From assembly GCA_017470605.1 (NCBI GenBank), contig JAFUYH010000015.1, positions 1 to 39,509 of the forward strand: a DNA stretch of 39,509 nt, read 5' to 3'. Shown one piece after another: positions 1 to 6,771 of this stretch (position 1 is its first letter; each line of letters opens with the position of its first letter). The DNA is from Treponema sp. (GTDB lineage Bacteria > Spirochaetota > Spirochaetia > Treponematales > Treponemataceae). The notes beneath the pieces were generated by a model that saw only the letters and a list, made by a program, of their open reading frames with translations, ran no database searches and was not told the DNA's origin. Position numbers and translations under genes: made by a program.

Positions 1-62
1 GCAATGGTGGCCCGGTTCCACTTTTCTTCCGGGGTTAATTCATGGTCATCAGCAAATATCAT
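1..62 (-). CDS. N-terminus of a probable Rpn-family (PD-(D/E)XK) protein, cut by the window edge
   Basis: A reading frame starts at an ATG (complement of 60-62) and runs off the left edge after 20 codons, so only the N-terminus is visible. It contains LTPEEKWNRATI, which I recognise from memory as typical of the start of spirochaete and clostridial PD-(D/E)XK 'transposase'/Rpn-like proteins. An AGAGGTG ribosome site lies 3 nt upstream of the ATG, which supports the start. It is divergent from another Rpn-type gene at 272, so two paralogues would share the 63-271 spacer. The call rests on 20 residues. It could be any protein with a similar charged N-terminus. Confidence 0.45.
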   Translation of the reverse strand, partial: MIFADDHELTPEEKWNRATI

Positions 63-219
63 ATACACCTCTATATATATACTTGCCGCCAGATTTCATT
101 TTATACGTTTTTTCCCGATTTTTTTCAAAAAAATTGTAGAAAATGACATATCGCAGACTATTAAATATATGGATGAGGATGAATCAGATCAATTTGCTGC
201 AAGTTTATTAATCAAACTG

Positions 220-247
220 GAGGTATGCTGCATCCTTGCAGCGCCTC
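220..247 (+). other. Hairpin in the leader of the Rpn-type gene
   Basis: GAGG, a 3-nt bulge, GCTGCA, a 4-nt loop, TGCAGC and CCTC form a two-part stem about 25 nt before the start of the 272 gene. It lies just upstream of the ribosome site (AAAGGA near 264). It could tune translation or terminate read-through. There is no clear T-run directly after it, so a terminator is less likely. Confidence 0.35.
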
Positions 248-271
248 TAACAAGGAGTTTTTAAAGGAATC

Positions 272-1147
272 ATGACAGAAACACTGAACGTAAACAGGGA
301 ATACAAGGATTCGCTTTTCAGGTGCATCTTCGGACAGAATGACCCGCGGAGCAAGAGGTGGCGGCTTGACCTCTACAACGCCCTTAACAACAGCAGTTAC
401 ACCGACCCCGATGAACTTGAACTGACCACGATAGAAGACGTCATTTACATTTCAATCAAGAACGACCTGTCTTTTCTTGTGGACTGCAAGATGAACCTGA
501 TTGAGCAGCAGAGCACCTTCAACCCCAACATGCCCCTGCGCGGCCTGATGTACTTTTCACTGCTCTATCAGCTCTGGCTTTCAGACAATAAGAAAGACCT
601 TTACGGAAGTTCCGTCGTAAGGATACCGGCTCCTCAATACATAGTCTTTTACAACGGGGAAAAGGAAATGGGCGACAGGGTGAAGCTGCGGCTTTCTGAC
701 GCCTTTATGACGGAGGACAGGAGCGGAGACTTTGAATGGACGGCCACGATGTTCAATATAAATGAGGGGCACAACGATTCCCTTGGCAAAAAATGCAAAT
801 CCCTATATCATTATGTCAGTTATATTTCGCGGGTAAGGCAGAACTTACGGAGCGGAATGAACAGGAAGGAAGCCATTTCAGAAGCGGTAGACTGGGCGAT
901 AAGGGAAAATCTTCTGGACGGCTTCTTCCGGGAAGAAAAGGCAAAGGTAATAGCAGTGAGTTTAACAGAATTTGACGAAGAATTGTTTATAAGGAACCGC
1001 TACGAAGAAGGCAAGGCCGATGGAAGCCAGCAGAAAGCCATTGAAGCCGCAAAAAGTTTCTATGCAAATGGCGTATCAGTGGAAGTAATTGCAAAGTCGC
1101 TGGGGATGTCTGTTGAAGAGGTGAACGCTCTGATAAAGGATGCTTAG
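272..1147 (+). CDS. Rpn family recombination-promoting nuclease / PD-(D/E)XK putative transposase
   Basis: This 291-residue protein is a full-length member of the Rpn/PD-(D/E)XK family. E. coli RpnA-type relatives are DNA endonucleases that stimulate RecA-independent recombination. Seen here: the nuclease-fold core around residues 55-82 (ND-SFLVDCK at 64-73, with Glu78 in the NLIEQQST block), the following NPNMPLRGLMYF segment, and a C-terminal helix-turn segment (AKSLGMSVEEVNALI) found in many relatives. The start is supported by AAAGGA a few bases upstream. The gene is visibly richer in G+C than its neighbours, which fits recent acquisition. It is divergent from a probable paralogue at the left edge. 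A 17-bp piece of the gene (940-956) is duplicated just after its stop codon (1149-1165). In-vivo activity cannot be judged. Confidence 0.8.
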   Translation: MTETLNVNREYKDSLFRCIFGQNDPRSKRWRLDLYNALNNSSYTDPDELELTTIEDVIYISIKNDLSFLVDCKMNLIEQQSTFNPNMPLRGLMYFSLLYQLWLSDNKKDLYGSSVVRIPAPQYIVFYNGEKEMGDRVKLRLSDAFMTEDRSGDFEWTATMFNINEGHNDSLGKKCKSLYHYVSYISRVRQNLRSGMNRKEAISEAVDWAIRENLLDGFFREEKAKVIAVSLTEFDEELFIRNRYEEGKADGSQQKAIEAAKSFYANGVSVEVIAKSLGMSVEEVNALIKDA

Positions 1148-1173
1148 GGGCAAAGGTAATAGCAGAAAAAGCT

Positions 1174-2052
1174 TTATTTCATGAAGCCAAGTTCCACCAG
1201 CCATTTGCGCAGGCTTTCGTTCCAATGGAAAGTCTGCATGAAGTCATTGTTCATCATGCCAAAGCCGTGACCTCCCCATTCATAGCGGGCAAGGCGGCTG
1301 TTGATATTTTTTGCCTGCAGGGCATCGTAAAGCCGGAGGGAATTTTCTGGGATTACGACAGGATCATCGTCGCAGACAACCACATAGGTTGGCGGCATGT
1401 CGTCTGGTACATTCAGTTCCATGGAAAATTCGTTTTTGCGTTCCTGACTCTGCCTTTTTGAGCCGCTTCCCAAAAGGCTTTTTCTTGACCAGCGGTGGGC
1501 TATGTCATCCTGCATGGAAACAACCGGGTATACCGGGATGATAAAGTCTGGGCGCAGGTTTACTTCTGTGTTAATGCCAAGCGGCAAAAGTTCGTTATGA
1601 GTCTGGTAAAATTCTCCAGCCATCGTTACAAGGTGTCCGCCTGCAGAAAAGCCTATCAGGCCAACTTTTGATGGGTCTATTCCAAATTCATCTGCCCTTT
1701 CCCTTACAATCTGAATTGCCCGCTGAATGTCCTGCAGCATGGCAGGGTAGTGGTATGTACTTTCTGCAGTGCGGTATTTTAACATAAAGGCTGTTACTCC
1801 ATTTTTTGCAAACCAGACCGCAGTTGTGTTTCCTTCGCTTCTTAATCCCAGATGATGATAGCTGCCACCCGGGCATACAATAACGGCACTTCCTGTTTTT
1901 GGTGCGTCATCTGCTGCCTTATGCATGAACATTACAGAGGGCTGCTTTTCCATGCCCTTTACGTTTTTCCATAAATAAATTGTCTGATCCTGAGAAAATC
2001 CCTTGGCGGCAAGAATTAAGACCGCACTTACAAGTGTAAACAGCTTTTTCAT
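1174..2052 (-). CDS. Secreted alpha/beta-hydrolase, probable acetylxylan/feruloyl-type carbohydrate esterase
   Basis: The protein has 292 residues with a Sec signal peptide (about 1-20, ending near GFSQ), so it is exported to the periplasm or beyond. It has the oxyanion region CPGGSY (60-65), the nucleophile elbow GFSAGGH with Ser136, an acid in VVCDDDP (228-230) and the catalytic histidine in GGHGFG (about His262). This set fits the BD-FAE/acetylxylan esterase branch of alpha/beta-hydrolases, often annotated as 'endo-1,4-beta-xylanase B'-like. A GH10 xylanase lies 3 kb away, so removal of acetyl or feruloyl groups from xylan is a reasonable inference. The exact substrate is not shown. The promoter -10 lies only 6 nt before the ATG and there is no ribosome site, so the mRNA is probably leaderless. 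Confidence 0.75.
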   Translation of the reverse strand: MKKLFTLVSAVLILAAKGFSQDQTIYLWKNVKGMEKQPSVMFMHKAADDAPKTGSAVIVCPGGSYHHLGLRSEGNTTAVWFAKNGVTAFMLKYRTAESTYHYPAMLQDIQRAIQIVRERADEFGIDPSKVGLIGFSAGGHLVTMAGEFYQTHNELLPLGINTEVNLRPDFIIPVYPVVSMQDDIAHRWSRKSLLGSGSKRQSQERKNEFSMELNVPDDMPPTYVVVCDDDPVVIPENSLRLYDALQAKNINSRLARYEWGGHGFGMMNNDFMQTFHWNESLRKWLVELGFMK

Positions 2053-2058
2053 GCGGGT

Positions 2059-2110
2059 ATTATATCAGTTGAAAAATAAAGTTGCAATGTGGTGATAGGT
2101 ATGATATACT
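2059..2110. promoter_or_regulatory. Divergent promoters sharing one palindromic -35 box
   Basis: The hexamer TTGCAA at 2082-2087 reads the same on both strands. Rightward it is followed by a 17-bp spacer and TATACT (2105-2110), with TGA just before it (extended -10), driving the phosphatase at 2170. Leftward it is followed by a 17-bp spacer and TATAAT (complement of 2059-2064), again with an upstream TGA, driving the esterase. Both promoters have ideal spacing but must compete for the same -35 contact. Confidence 0.7.
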
Positions 2111-2112
2111 AG

Positions 2113-2129
2113 TGATAGTAACGCTATCA
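2113..2129. promoter_or_regulatory. Operator-like inverted repeat at the start point of the phosphatase gene
   Basis: TGATAG and CTATCA form a perfect 6-bp inverted repeat around a 5-bp centre (17 bp in all), directly after the -10 box. A further direct copy of GTGATAG lies at 2092-2098 inside the promoter spacer, 20 bp from the one at 2112-2118. The position suits a repressor site. The protein that binds is unknown. Confidence 0.45.
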
Positions 2130-2169
2130 AAATATCATTGAATTATTGAATTGAAAACGGAGGATTATT

Positions 2170-4200
2170 ATGAAAAACAGGTTTCTGCTGCTTATTTTTT
2201 TGCCTATTTTGCTTTTAATTTCCTGCACGGTAAAAGATGCTGAACCTAAAATTGATTTAACGGACGGCTGGCATTATGCGCTTACAGAAGAAGATGCCCT
2301 TGCGGGAAAGTATTCTTATTTGGATAGCAGTAAGCTGGCAAATCTTGACACCCTGATTCCAGACCAGCGCGGCTTTATATGGCTTAGGAAAACTTTTACT
2401 GTGCCTGAGGAACTGAAAGGGCAGAGCCTTGGAATTTATCTGGGACGTATTTCTCTTGCCGATGAAACATTTGTAAACGGAGCCTTTGTGGGAGGTGAAG
2501 GAGCCTGTCCCCCTCACGAATTCAGTGCCTGGAATACCGCCCGCTTTTACATTATTCCAGATGGAATAATTGGCAGCGATGAAAATGATATTTCTGTAAA
2601 AATCTGGGTGGATGGAGAAGGCTCCATTGTTTCAAATCCTTTTATTGGTTCTGTAAACAGTGCTAAAAAGGCTGCTTCCCGCGAGGCATTCTGGAACAGC
2701 AAGATAAATCTGATTTTTGCATTCCTGATGCTGGTAATTGGAAGCTATCATCTTATGATGTATCTTAAAAAGCGTACGGAAAAAGAAAATCTGTATTTTG
2801 CCCTAATCAACATTATTTCTGCCTTTTACCTTTCTGTTTTCTTTTATGGAGAAATGCCCGCCGCTGTTGGCACCCGCTTTTCATTCCTTATTTTCCAGAA
2901 GATTTTTTCTTCATCACTTCCATTTGTATTCCCTTATCTGGTTACTTCCTTCGTGCTTGCTTTTGTTCATGCAGAGGAAAACAGGCATATCCAGAGAATC
3001 AGGCTTTTATTTGTAATTGTTCCTATTGTTATTCTGATGCTGGCTCCTAACTATCAGGTTCTGCGTTCCATGCGCTGGACCCAGATAATGCTTCTTCCTC
3101 CTATGCTTTACGTTATGTTTATTCTTATAAGGGCTGTACTTAAAAAGAACAGGGACGCAAGGACTCTTCTTGTGGGAGTTTCTCCCTTACTGCTTGCAGT
3201 AATCCTTGACCTTGTAATTCACAATGTTCTTAAGGTTTATAATTTTCCTTATATCACATCAATAGGCTGGCAGCTTGTAATTATCTGTCTGCTTTTTATT
3301 ATGGCTAACCGATTTGTAAATTCTTTAAAGGAAGTTGAAGATTTGAACCGCAATCTTGAAAAGAAGGTTGAAGCCAGAACGGCGGAACTTTCAGATTCAA
3401 ATGCAAAACTTTCTGAAACAAATAATCAGCTTGTAGAGGCAAAGAAAAAAGCTGACCGTGATATGAAACTTGCCGTTTATGTTCAGAATTGTTTCTTTAA
3501 TTCTTCATTGCCGCGTTTTAAGAACTGGGATATTGCCTATAAATTTAAGCCTGCCGCAGGTGTTTCCGGCGACCTTTACGACTTTTTCTATGAAGGGGAA
3601 AATCTGCAGGGAGTGGGACTGTTTGATGTTTCGGGGCATGGAATTGCATCAGGTCTTGTTACCATGCTTGCTAAGACTGTAATAGACAGAAAATTCCGCG
3701 AATGTGCCTCTCTTCCTTTTCCAAATGTAATGGAAGAAATAAATAAGCAGATTATAGAAGAAAAGGGTGATATTGAAAATTATCTTACCGGCCTGCTGCT
3801 TAGGATAAAGGACAATAAAGTTGAATTTATCAGTGCCGGGCATCCAAAGGTTTTTCTCCGTACTGCAAAAAACGGAAAATGCTATCCTGTTGAACTTAAA
3901 GGGGGAGAAGGTAATGGCGGAATTATAGGTTTTGCGGGCGGAAGTCAGGAATTTAAGGCAGTGGGATTTTCAATGCAGAAAGGAGACAGCCTGATTTTAT
4001 ATACTGACTGTCTGAATGAATCTAAAAACCTTGCAGGAGAGGAATTTGGAGAAAATCGTATTGCAGAAGCCTTTGCTGATTCGGGAATAGGTACCGCTAA
4101 AAATAAAATGGATTATGTACTGGAACGCTTTAATAAGTTTACGGAAGGTGCAGAAGTAAAAGATGACCTTACGGTAATTGTGTTGCAGTATAATTCGTAG
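2170..4200 (+). CDS. Membrane-anchored SpoIIE/PP2C serine phosphatase with jelly-roll sensor and 7TM region
   Basis: A 676-residue signalling protein. It begins with a lipoprotein signal (LLISC, Cys19), so the N-terminus is probably lipidated. Residues about 30-165 resemble an extracytoplasmic sugar-binding jelly roll (FIWLRKTF, LGRISLADETFVNGAFVGG). Residues about 185-395 hold seven hydrophobic segments of the 7TMR-DISM type, and about 395-440 a charged coiled coil. The C-terminus is a PP2C/SpoIIE domain with its metal-binding blocks: SGDLYD, FDVSGHG, ISAGHP, LYTDCLNES and DDLTV. It most likely senses an external ligand and dephosphorylates an anti-anti-sigma or similar partner. No STAS or anti-sigma gene is adjacent. 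A good ribosome site (GGAGG) precedes the ATG. A HAD gene follows 12 bp after the stop. Confidence 0.85.
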   Translation: MKNRFLLLIFLPILLLISCTVKDAEPKIDLTDGWHYALTEEDALAGKYSYLDSSKLANLDTLIPDQRGFIWLRKTFTVPEELKGQSLGIYLGRISLADETFVNGAFVGGEGACPPHEFSAWNTARFYIIPDGIIGSDENDISVKIWVDGEGSIVSNPFIGSVNSAKKAASREAFWNSKINLIFAFLMLVIGSYHLMMYLKKRTEKENLYFALINIISAFYLSVFFYGEMPAAVGTRFSFLIFQKIFSSSLPFVFPYLVTSFVLAFVHAEENRHIQRIRLLFVIVPIVILMLAPNYQVLRSMRWTQIMLLPPMLYVMFILIRAVLKKNRDARTLLVGVSPLLLAVILDLVIHNVLKVYNFPYITSIGWQLVIICLLFIMANRFVNSLKEVEDLNRNLEKKVEARTAELSDSNAKLSETNNQLVEAKKKADRDMKLAVYVQNCFFNSSLPRFKNWDIAYKFKPAAGVSGDLYDFFYEGENLQGVGLFDVSGHGIASGLVTMLAKTVIDRKFRECASLPFPNVMEEINKQIIEEKGDIENYLTGLLLRIKDNKVEFISAGHPKVFLRTAKNGKCYPVELKGGEGNGGIIGFAGGSQEFKAVGFSMQKGDSLILYTDCLNESKNLAGEEFGENRIAEAFADSGIGTAKNKMDYVLERFNKFTEGAEVKDDLTVIVLQYNS

Positions 4201-4212
4201 TATATTTAGTCC

Positions 4213-4857
4213 ATGGAAAAAATTAAGGCAATTGTTTTTGATATGGACGGAATTCTCCTTGATACGGAGACTATTTGTGACAGAACCTGGGCTATGGCCG
4301 CCCGTACTATGGGGATTCAGACTGATGTGGATTTTGTAAATGAGTGCCGTGGAACAAATTTTCACGACACCTGCATTATTCTCAAACGCTGTTTAGGACA
4401 GGATTTTGATGTTGACCGCTTTATGCAGCTGAATTCCCAGTATTTTCATGAAATTGAGTTTGGAGAGGGCATCCCTCTTATGCCTTATGCGAAGGAAATC
4501 CTTGAATATTTAAAGCCCCGCTACAGGATTGCCCTTGCATCTTCTACCAGAGGTGAATCTGTACGTCGTCAGCTTACAAATGCGGGATTGATTGACTATT
4601 TTGAAACCCTTACGACCGGGGATATGGTCAGTCACAGTAAGCCTGACCCGGAAATTTACCGGCTGGCATGTAATTCAATCGGTCTTGAACCAGAAAACTG
4701 CATTGCGGTGGAAGACAGTCCTAACGGAATCCGCAGTGCGTCTGCCGCAGGCCTTAATGTAATAATGGTACCTGATAAAATTAAGCCGGATGAAAAAATA
4801 AAAGCCCTTTGCTGTCATGTTTTTGACAGTTTAAAAGGGCTTGAAAGCGTTTTGTAG
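4213..4857 (+). CDS. HAD-superfamily hydrolase, beta-phosphoglucomutase/phosphatase type
   Basis: A 214-residue HAD-IA protein, full length for the beta-phosphoglucomutase/YniC-like group. Visible motifs are FDMDGILLDTE (motif I, with both aspartates), LASST (motif II), SKPDPEIY (motif III lysine) and VEDSPNGIRSA (motif IV). It probably acts on a small sugar phosphate in the cytoplasm. The exact substrate cannot be read from sequence. It starts 12 bp after the SpoIIE-type gene with no evident promoter or strong ribosome site, so co-transcription and coupling are likely. Its last codons encode a long hairpin (4802-4842). Confidence 0.8.
   Translation: MEKIKAIVFDMDGILLDTETICDRTWAMAARTMGIQTDVDFVNECRGTNFHDTCIILKRCLGQDFDVDRFMQLNSQYFHEIEFGEGIPLMPYAKEILEYLKPRYRIALASSTRGESVRRQLTNAGLIDYFETLTTGDMVSHSKPDPEIYRLACNSIGLEPENCIAVEDSPNGIRSASAAGLNVIMVPDKIKPDEKIKALCCHVFDSLKGLESVL
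4802..4842 (+). terminator. Long hairpin inside the 3' end of the HAD coding region
   Basis: AAGCCCTTT (4802-4810) pairs with AAAGGGCTT (4834-4842), and CTGTCA (4812-4817) pairs with TGACAG (4824-4829). This makes a 15-bp interrupted stem overlapping the last codons of the HAD gene. A short T-run follows at 4850-4853, 15 bp before the convergent xylanase stop. It probably acts as a terminator or 3' mRNA stabiliser. Confidence 0.55.
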
Positions 4858-4868
4858 ACAGGAGAAAA

Positions 4869-6086
4869 TTATTTGAGGGCGTTTACAATGCTGTTGTATT
4901 CGCCTTTTTTCTTTAACATTGCATTGTATACCCCGCAGAATGGGCCGTTCATTTTGTAGCCGTAGCTGGAAGGTGAAGCTGTAGGATCATCTGTAAGACC
5001 CCAGATGGAAACTCCTGTAAGTTTGATTTTATCTGGAGTGTTGATTGCGGCAAGCATCGTAAAGAAGTCTTTGTAAAAGGCTTCATGTTCTGCCATCTTG
5101 TCTTTATCATAATTACGGAGGGCAAGTTCTGTAAGCTGAACTTCAAGACCAAGTGAAGCATAGTGATTGATTGCTTCTCTTACAAGTTTAATGTCATTTG
5201 GATTCATGCAGCCTGCCTGCTTGCCGTAACCACCGATGTAGCCCTGCATTCCCACTCCGTCACAAAGTTTTTCATCTTTATTTATGCTCTGAATAAGTTT
5301 TGTGATGGCATCTCTTTTTCCGCTATAGAATGTGTTGTAATCATTATAAAAGAGCTTGATGTCCGGGTTTACCTTGTTTACGGCATCGCGGGCATACTTG
5401 AATGCAAGTTCCACGTAATCAGGCCCGATTACATCATAAAAAAGGTTGCTTGTTCCGCTGCGGCTGGTGCGCACATGGCGAGGGTCATCGGCTTTGCATT
5501 CGTTTGTGCCGTCTGCAACTGCTTCATTTACAACATCCCAGCAGTAAACGGTGCCTGGAAAGTTTGTTTCAAAGTGAAAAATAACTTCTTCTATATAGTA
5601 TTGAAGGCGGGCGCACATTGTCTCGCGGTCTACAAAATCATTTGTGCGGGTGTAGCCTTCACGGAAAAACCAGTCCGGCATATAGGCGTCCCATACAAGA
5701 ACGTGTCCGCGTATGCCGATTCCGTTTTCCTGAGCAAATTTTGCAATGGAATCTGCGCCTGTATAAACCATGGCAGGCATTCCGTTTTCGCTCTTCATGC
5801 TTAACTGCTGGTTAGCCAGAGAATAGGCCTTAAATTCGTTGCTTCCTGTAATGCTGTTAAAATCAGCCTTTACCATGTCTGTATAATTCTTTCTTGCAAC
5901 GCTCTGTGCAGAAATAACGGCGCCCATTTTAAAACCATGCTTTGCGGCAAGTTCATAAAGATGCTGATTTTCGCTTTCTGAAAGGCTTTCTGCTGCAGGG
6001 GTTGCCTTTGAGGTACAGGAAGAAAATCCTGCTGTCATAAGTAATGCTGTAAATAGTGCCAGCATCATTAGTTTAGTTTTTTTCAT
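4869..6086 (-). CDS. Endo-1,4-beta-xylanase, GH10, lipoprotein
   Basis: A 405-residue GH10 enzyme that cleaves internal beta-1,4 bonds of xylan. The N-terminus is a lipoprotein signal (MTAGFSSC, Cys24), so it should be anchored on the cell envelope. The acid/base glutamate is Glu188 in YCWDVVNEAV and the nucleophile is Glu320 in VQLTELAL. Family features GHVLVWD (127-133), YNDYN (247-251) and GVSIWGLTD near the end are present. There are no extra carbohydrate-binding modules. The usual TELD after the nucleophile is TELA here, a mild deviation. It has its own promoter with an extended -10 and a GGAG ribosome site. It is convergent with the HAD gene. Confidence 0.93.
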   Translation of the reverse strand: MKKTKLMMLALFTALLMTAGFSSCTSKATPAAESLSESENQHLYELAAKHGFKMGAVISAQSVARKNYTDMVKADFNSITGSNEFKAYSLANQQLSMKSENGMPAMVYTGADSIAKFAQENGIGIRGHVLVWDAYMPDWFFREGYTRTNDFVDRETMCARLQYYIEEVIFHFETNFPGTVYCWDVVNEAVADGTNECKADDPRHVRTSRSGTSNLFYDVIGPDYVELAFKYARDAVNKVNPDIKLFYNDYNTFYSGKRDAITKLIQSINKDEKLCDGVGMQGYIGGYGKQAGCMNPNDIKLVREAINHYASLGLEVQLTELALRNYDKDKMAEHEAFYKDFFTMLAAINTPDKIKLTGVSIWGLTDDPTASPSSYGYKMNGPFCGVYNAMLKKKGEYNSIVNALK

Positions 6087-6117
6087 TATATTCTCCAGAA
6101 TAAAAAATTATGATTTT

Positions 6118-6123
6118 ATTATA
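6118..6123 (-). promoter_or_regulatory. Extended -10 of the xylanase gene
   Basis: On the minus strand TGTTATAAT lies 31 nt upstream of the xylanase ATG, and a GGAG ribosome site lies between them. No good -35 is visible, which is usual for TGn-extended promoters. Confidence 0.5.
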
Positions 6124-6159
6124 ACATATACTGATTTAGAGCAACATCGAGGAATTTAC

Positions 6160-6756
6160 CTAGATTTTGATTCTGCCGTTTGAAGCGTCTAAGAGTTTTT
6201 CTGCCAGCAGGGATTTTTCAGAGGCATGAATTTTTCCGTTCAGAGAAACTTCCGTAGCAAAGTCTTCTTTTAAATCTGAAACATGAAAATTTTCAAGGAT
6301 TTTTTTGACGGTTTTGTATGAATCATAAGCGCAATTTATGGAAAAATCTGATTTTTCTATCAGTTCTTCAAAAAGACTTGCCTTGTCTGCGGCGGCCAGC
6401 ACCTCTTTTGCACCGCCGGAATAAGCCTTTACAAGGCCCCCTGTGCCAAGCAGAGTGCCGCCAAACCAGCGGGTAATGGTGATTAAGGTGTTTGTGCAGG
6501 CCCTGCCTTTAAGAACGTCAAGGGTAGGGCGGCCTGCTGTTCCAGAAGGCTCTCCGTCATCACTCATGCCCATAATTTCGCCTGCCCCGCCAATTACAAA
6601 AGCGTGAACTACATGGGTGGCATCCGCATATTTTGCTTTCTGTGATTTTACAAGTTCCCGGGCTTCGTTCTGCGAAGTGCAGGGGAATAATTCAGAAAGA
6701 AAACGGGAGCCTTTAATTGTTTCTTCGTATGAAAAGTATTCCTTTAATACATCCAT
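6160..6756 (-). CDS. YigZ/IMPACT family protein (UPF0029)
   Basis: A 198-residue protein, the normal length of bacterial YigZ. The N-terminal IMPACT domain is clear: GSRFLSELFPCTSQNEA, THVVHAFVIGG, MSDDGEPSGTAGRP and ITRWFGGTLLGTGGLVKAYS. A C-terminal ferredoxin-like domain follows. The family is thought to bind nucleic acid or ribosomes, and its cellular role is poorly defined. It starts 15 bp after the parC stop, so it is the second gene of a parC-yigZ unit, with only a weak purine-rich ribosome site. Confidence 0.88.
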   Translation of the reverse strand: MDVLKEYFSYEETIKGSRFLSELFPCTSQNEARELVKSQKAKYADATHVVHAFVIGGAGEIMGMSDDGEPSGTAGRPTLDVLKGRACTNTLITITRWFGGTLLGTGGLVKAYSGGAKEVLAAADKASLFEELIEKSDFSINCAYDSYKTVKKILENFHVSDLKEDFATEVSLNGKIHASEKSLLAEKLLDASNGRIKI

Positions 6757-6771
6757 CTTTTTTCTGTGCTT

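Noticed and set aside
4..264. Plus-strand open frame of 86 codons at the left edge
   Set aside because: It overlaps the better-supported minus-strand gene start at 62, has no ribosome site and has an unstructured composition.
5163..5804. Long plus-strand frame antisense to the xylanase gene
   Set aside because: It mirrors the GH10 coding frame, has no ribosome site or promoter and matches no family. It is a shadow of codon bias.
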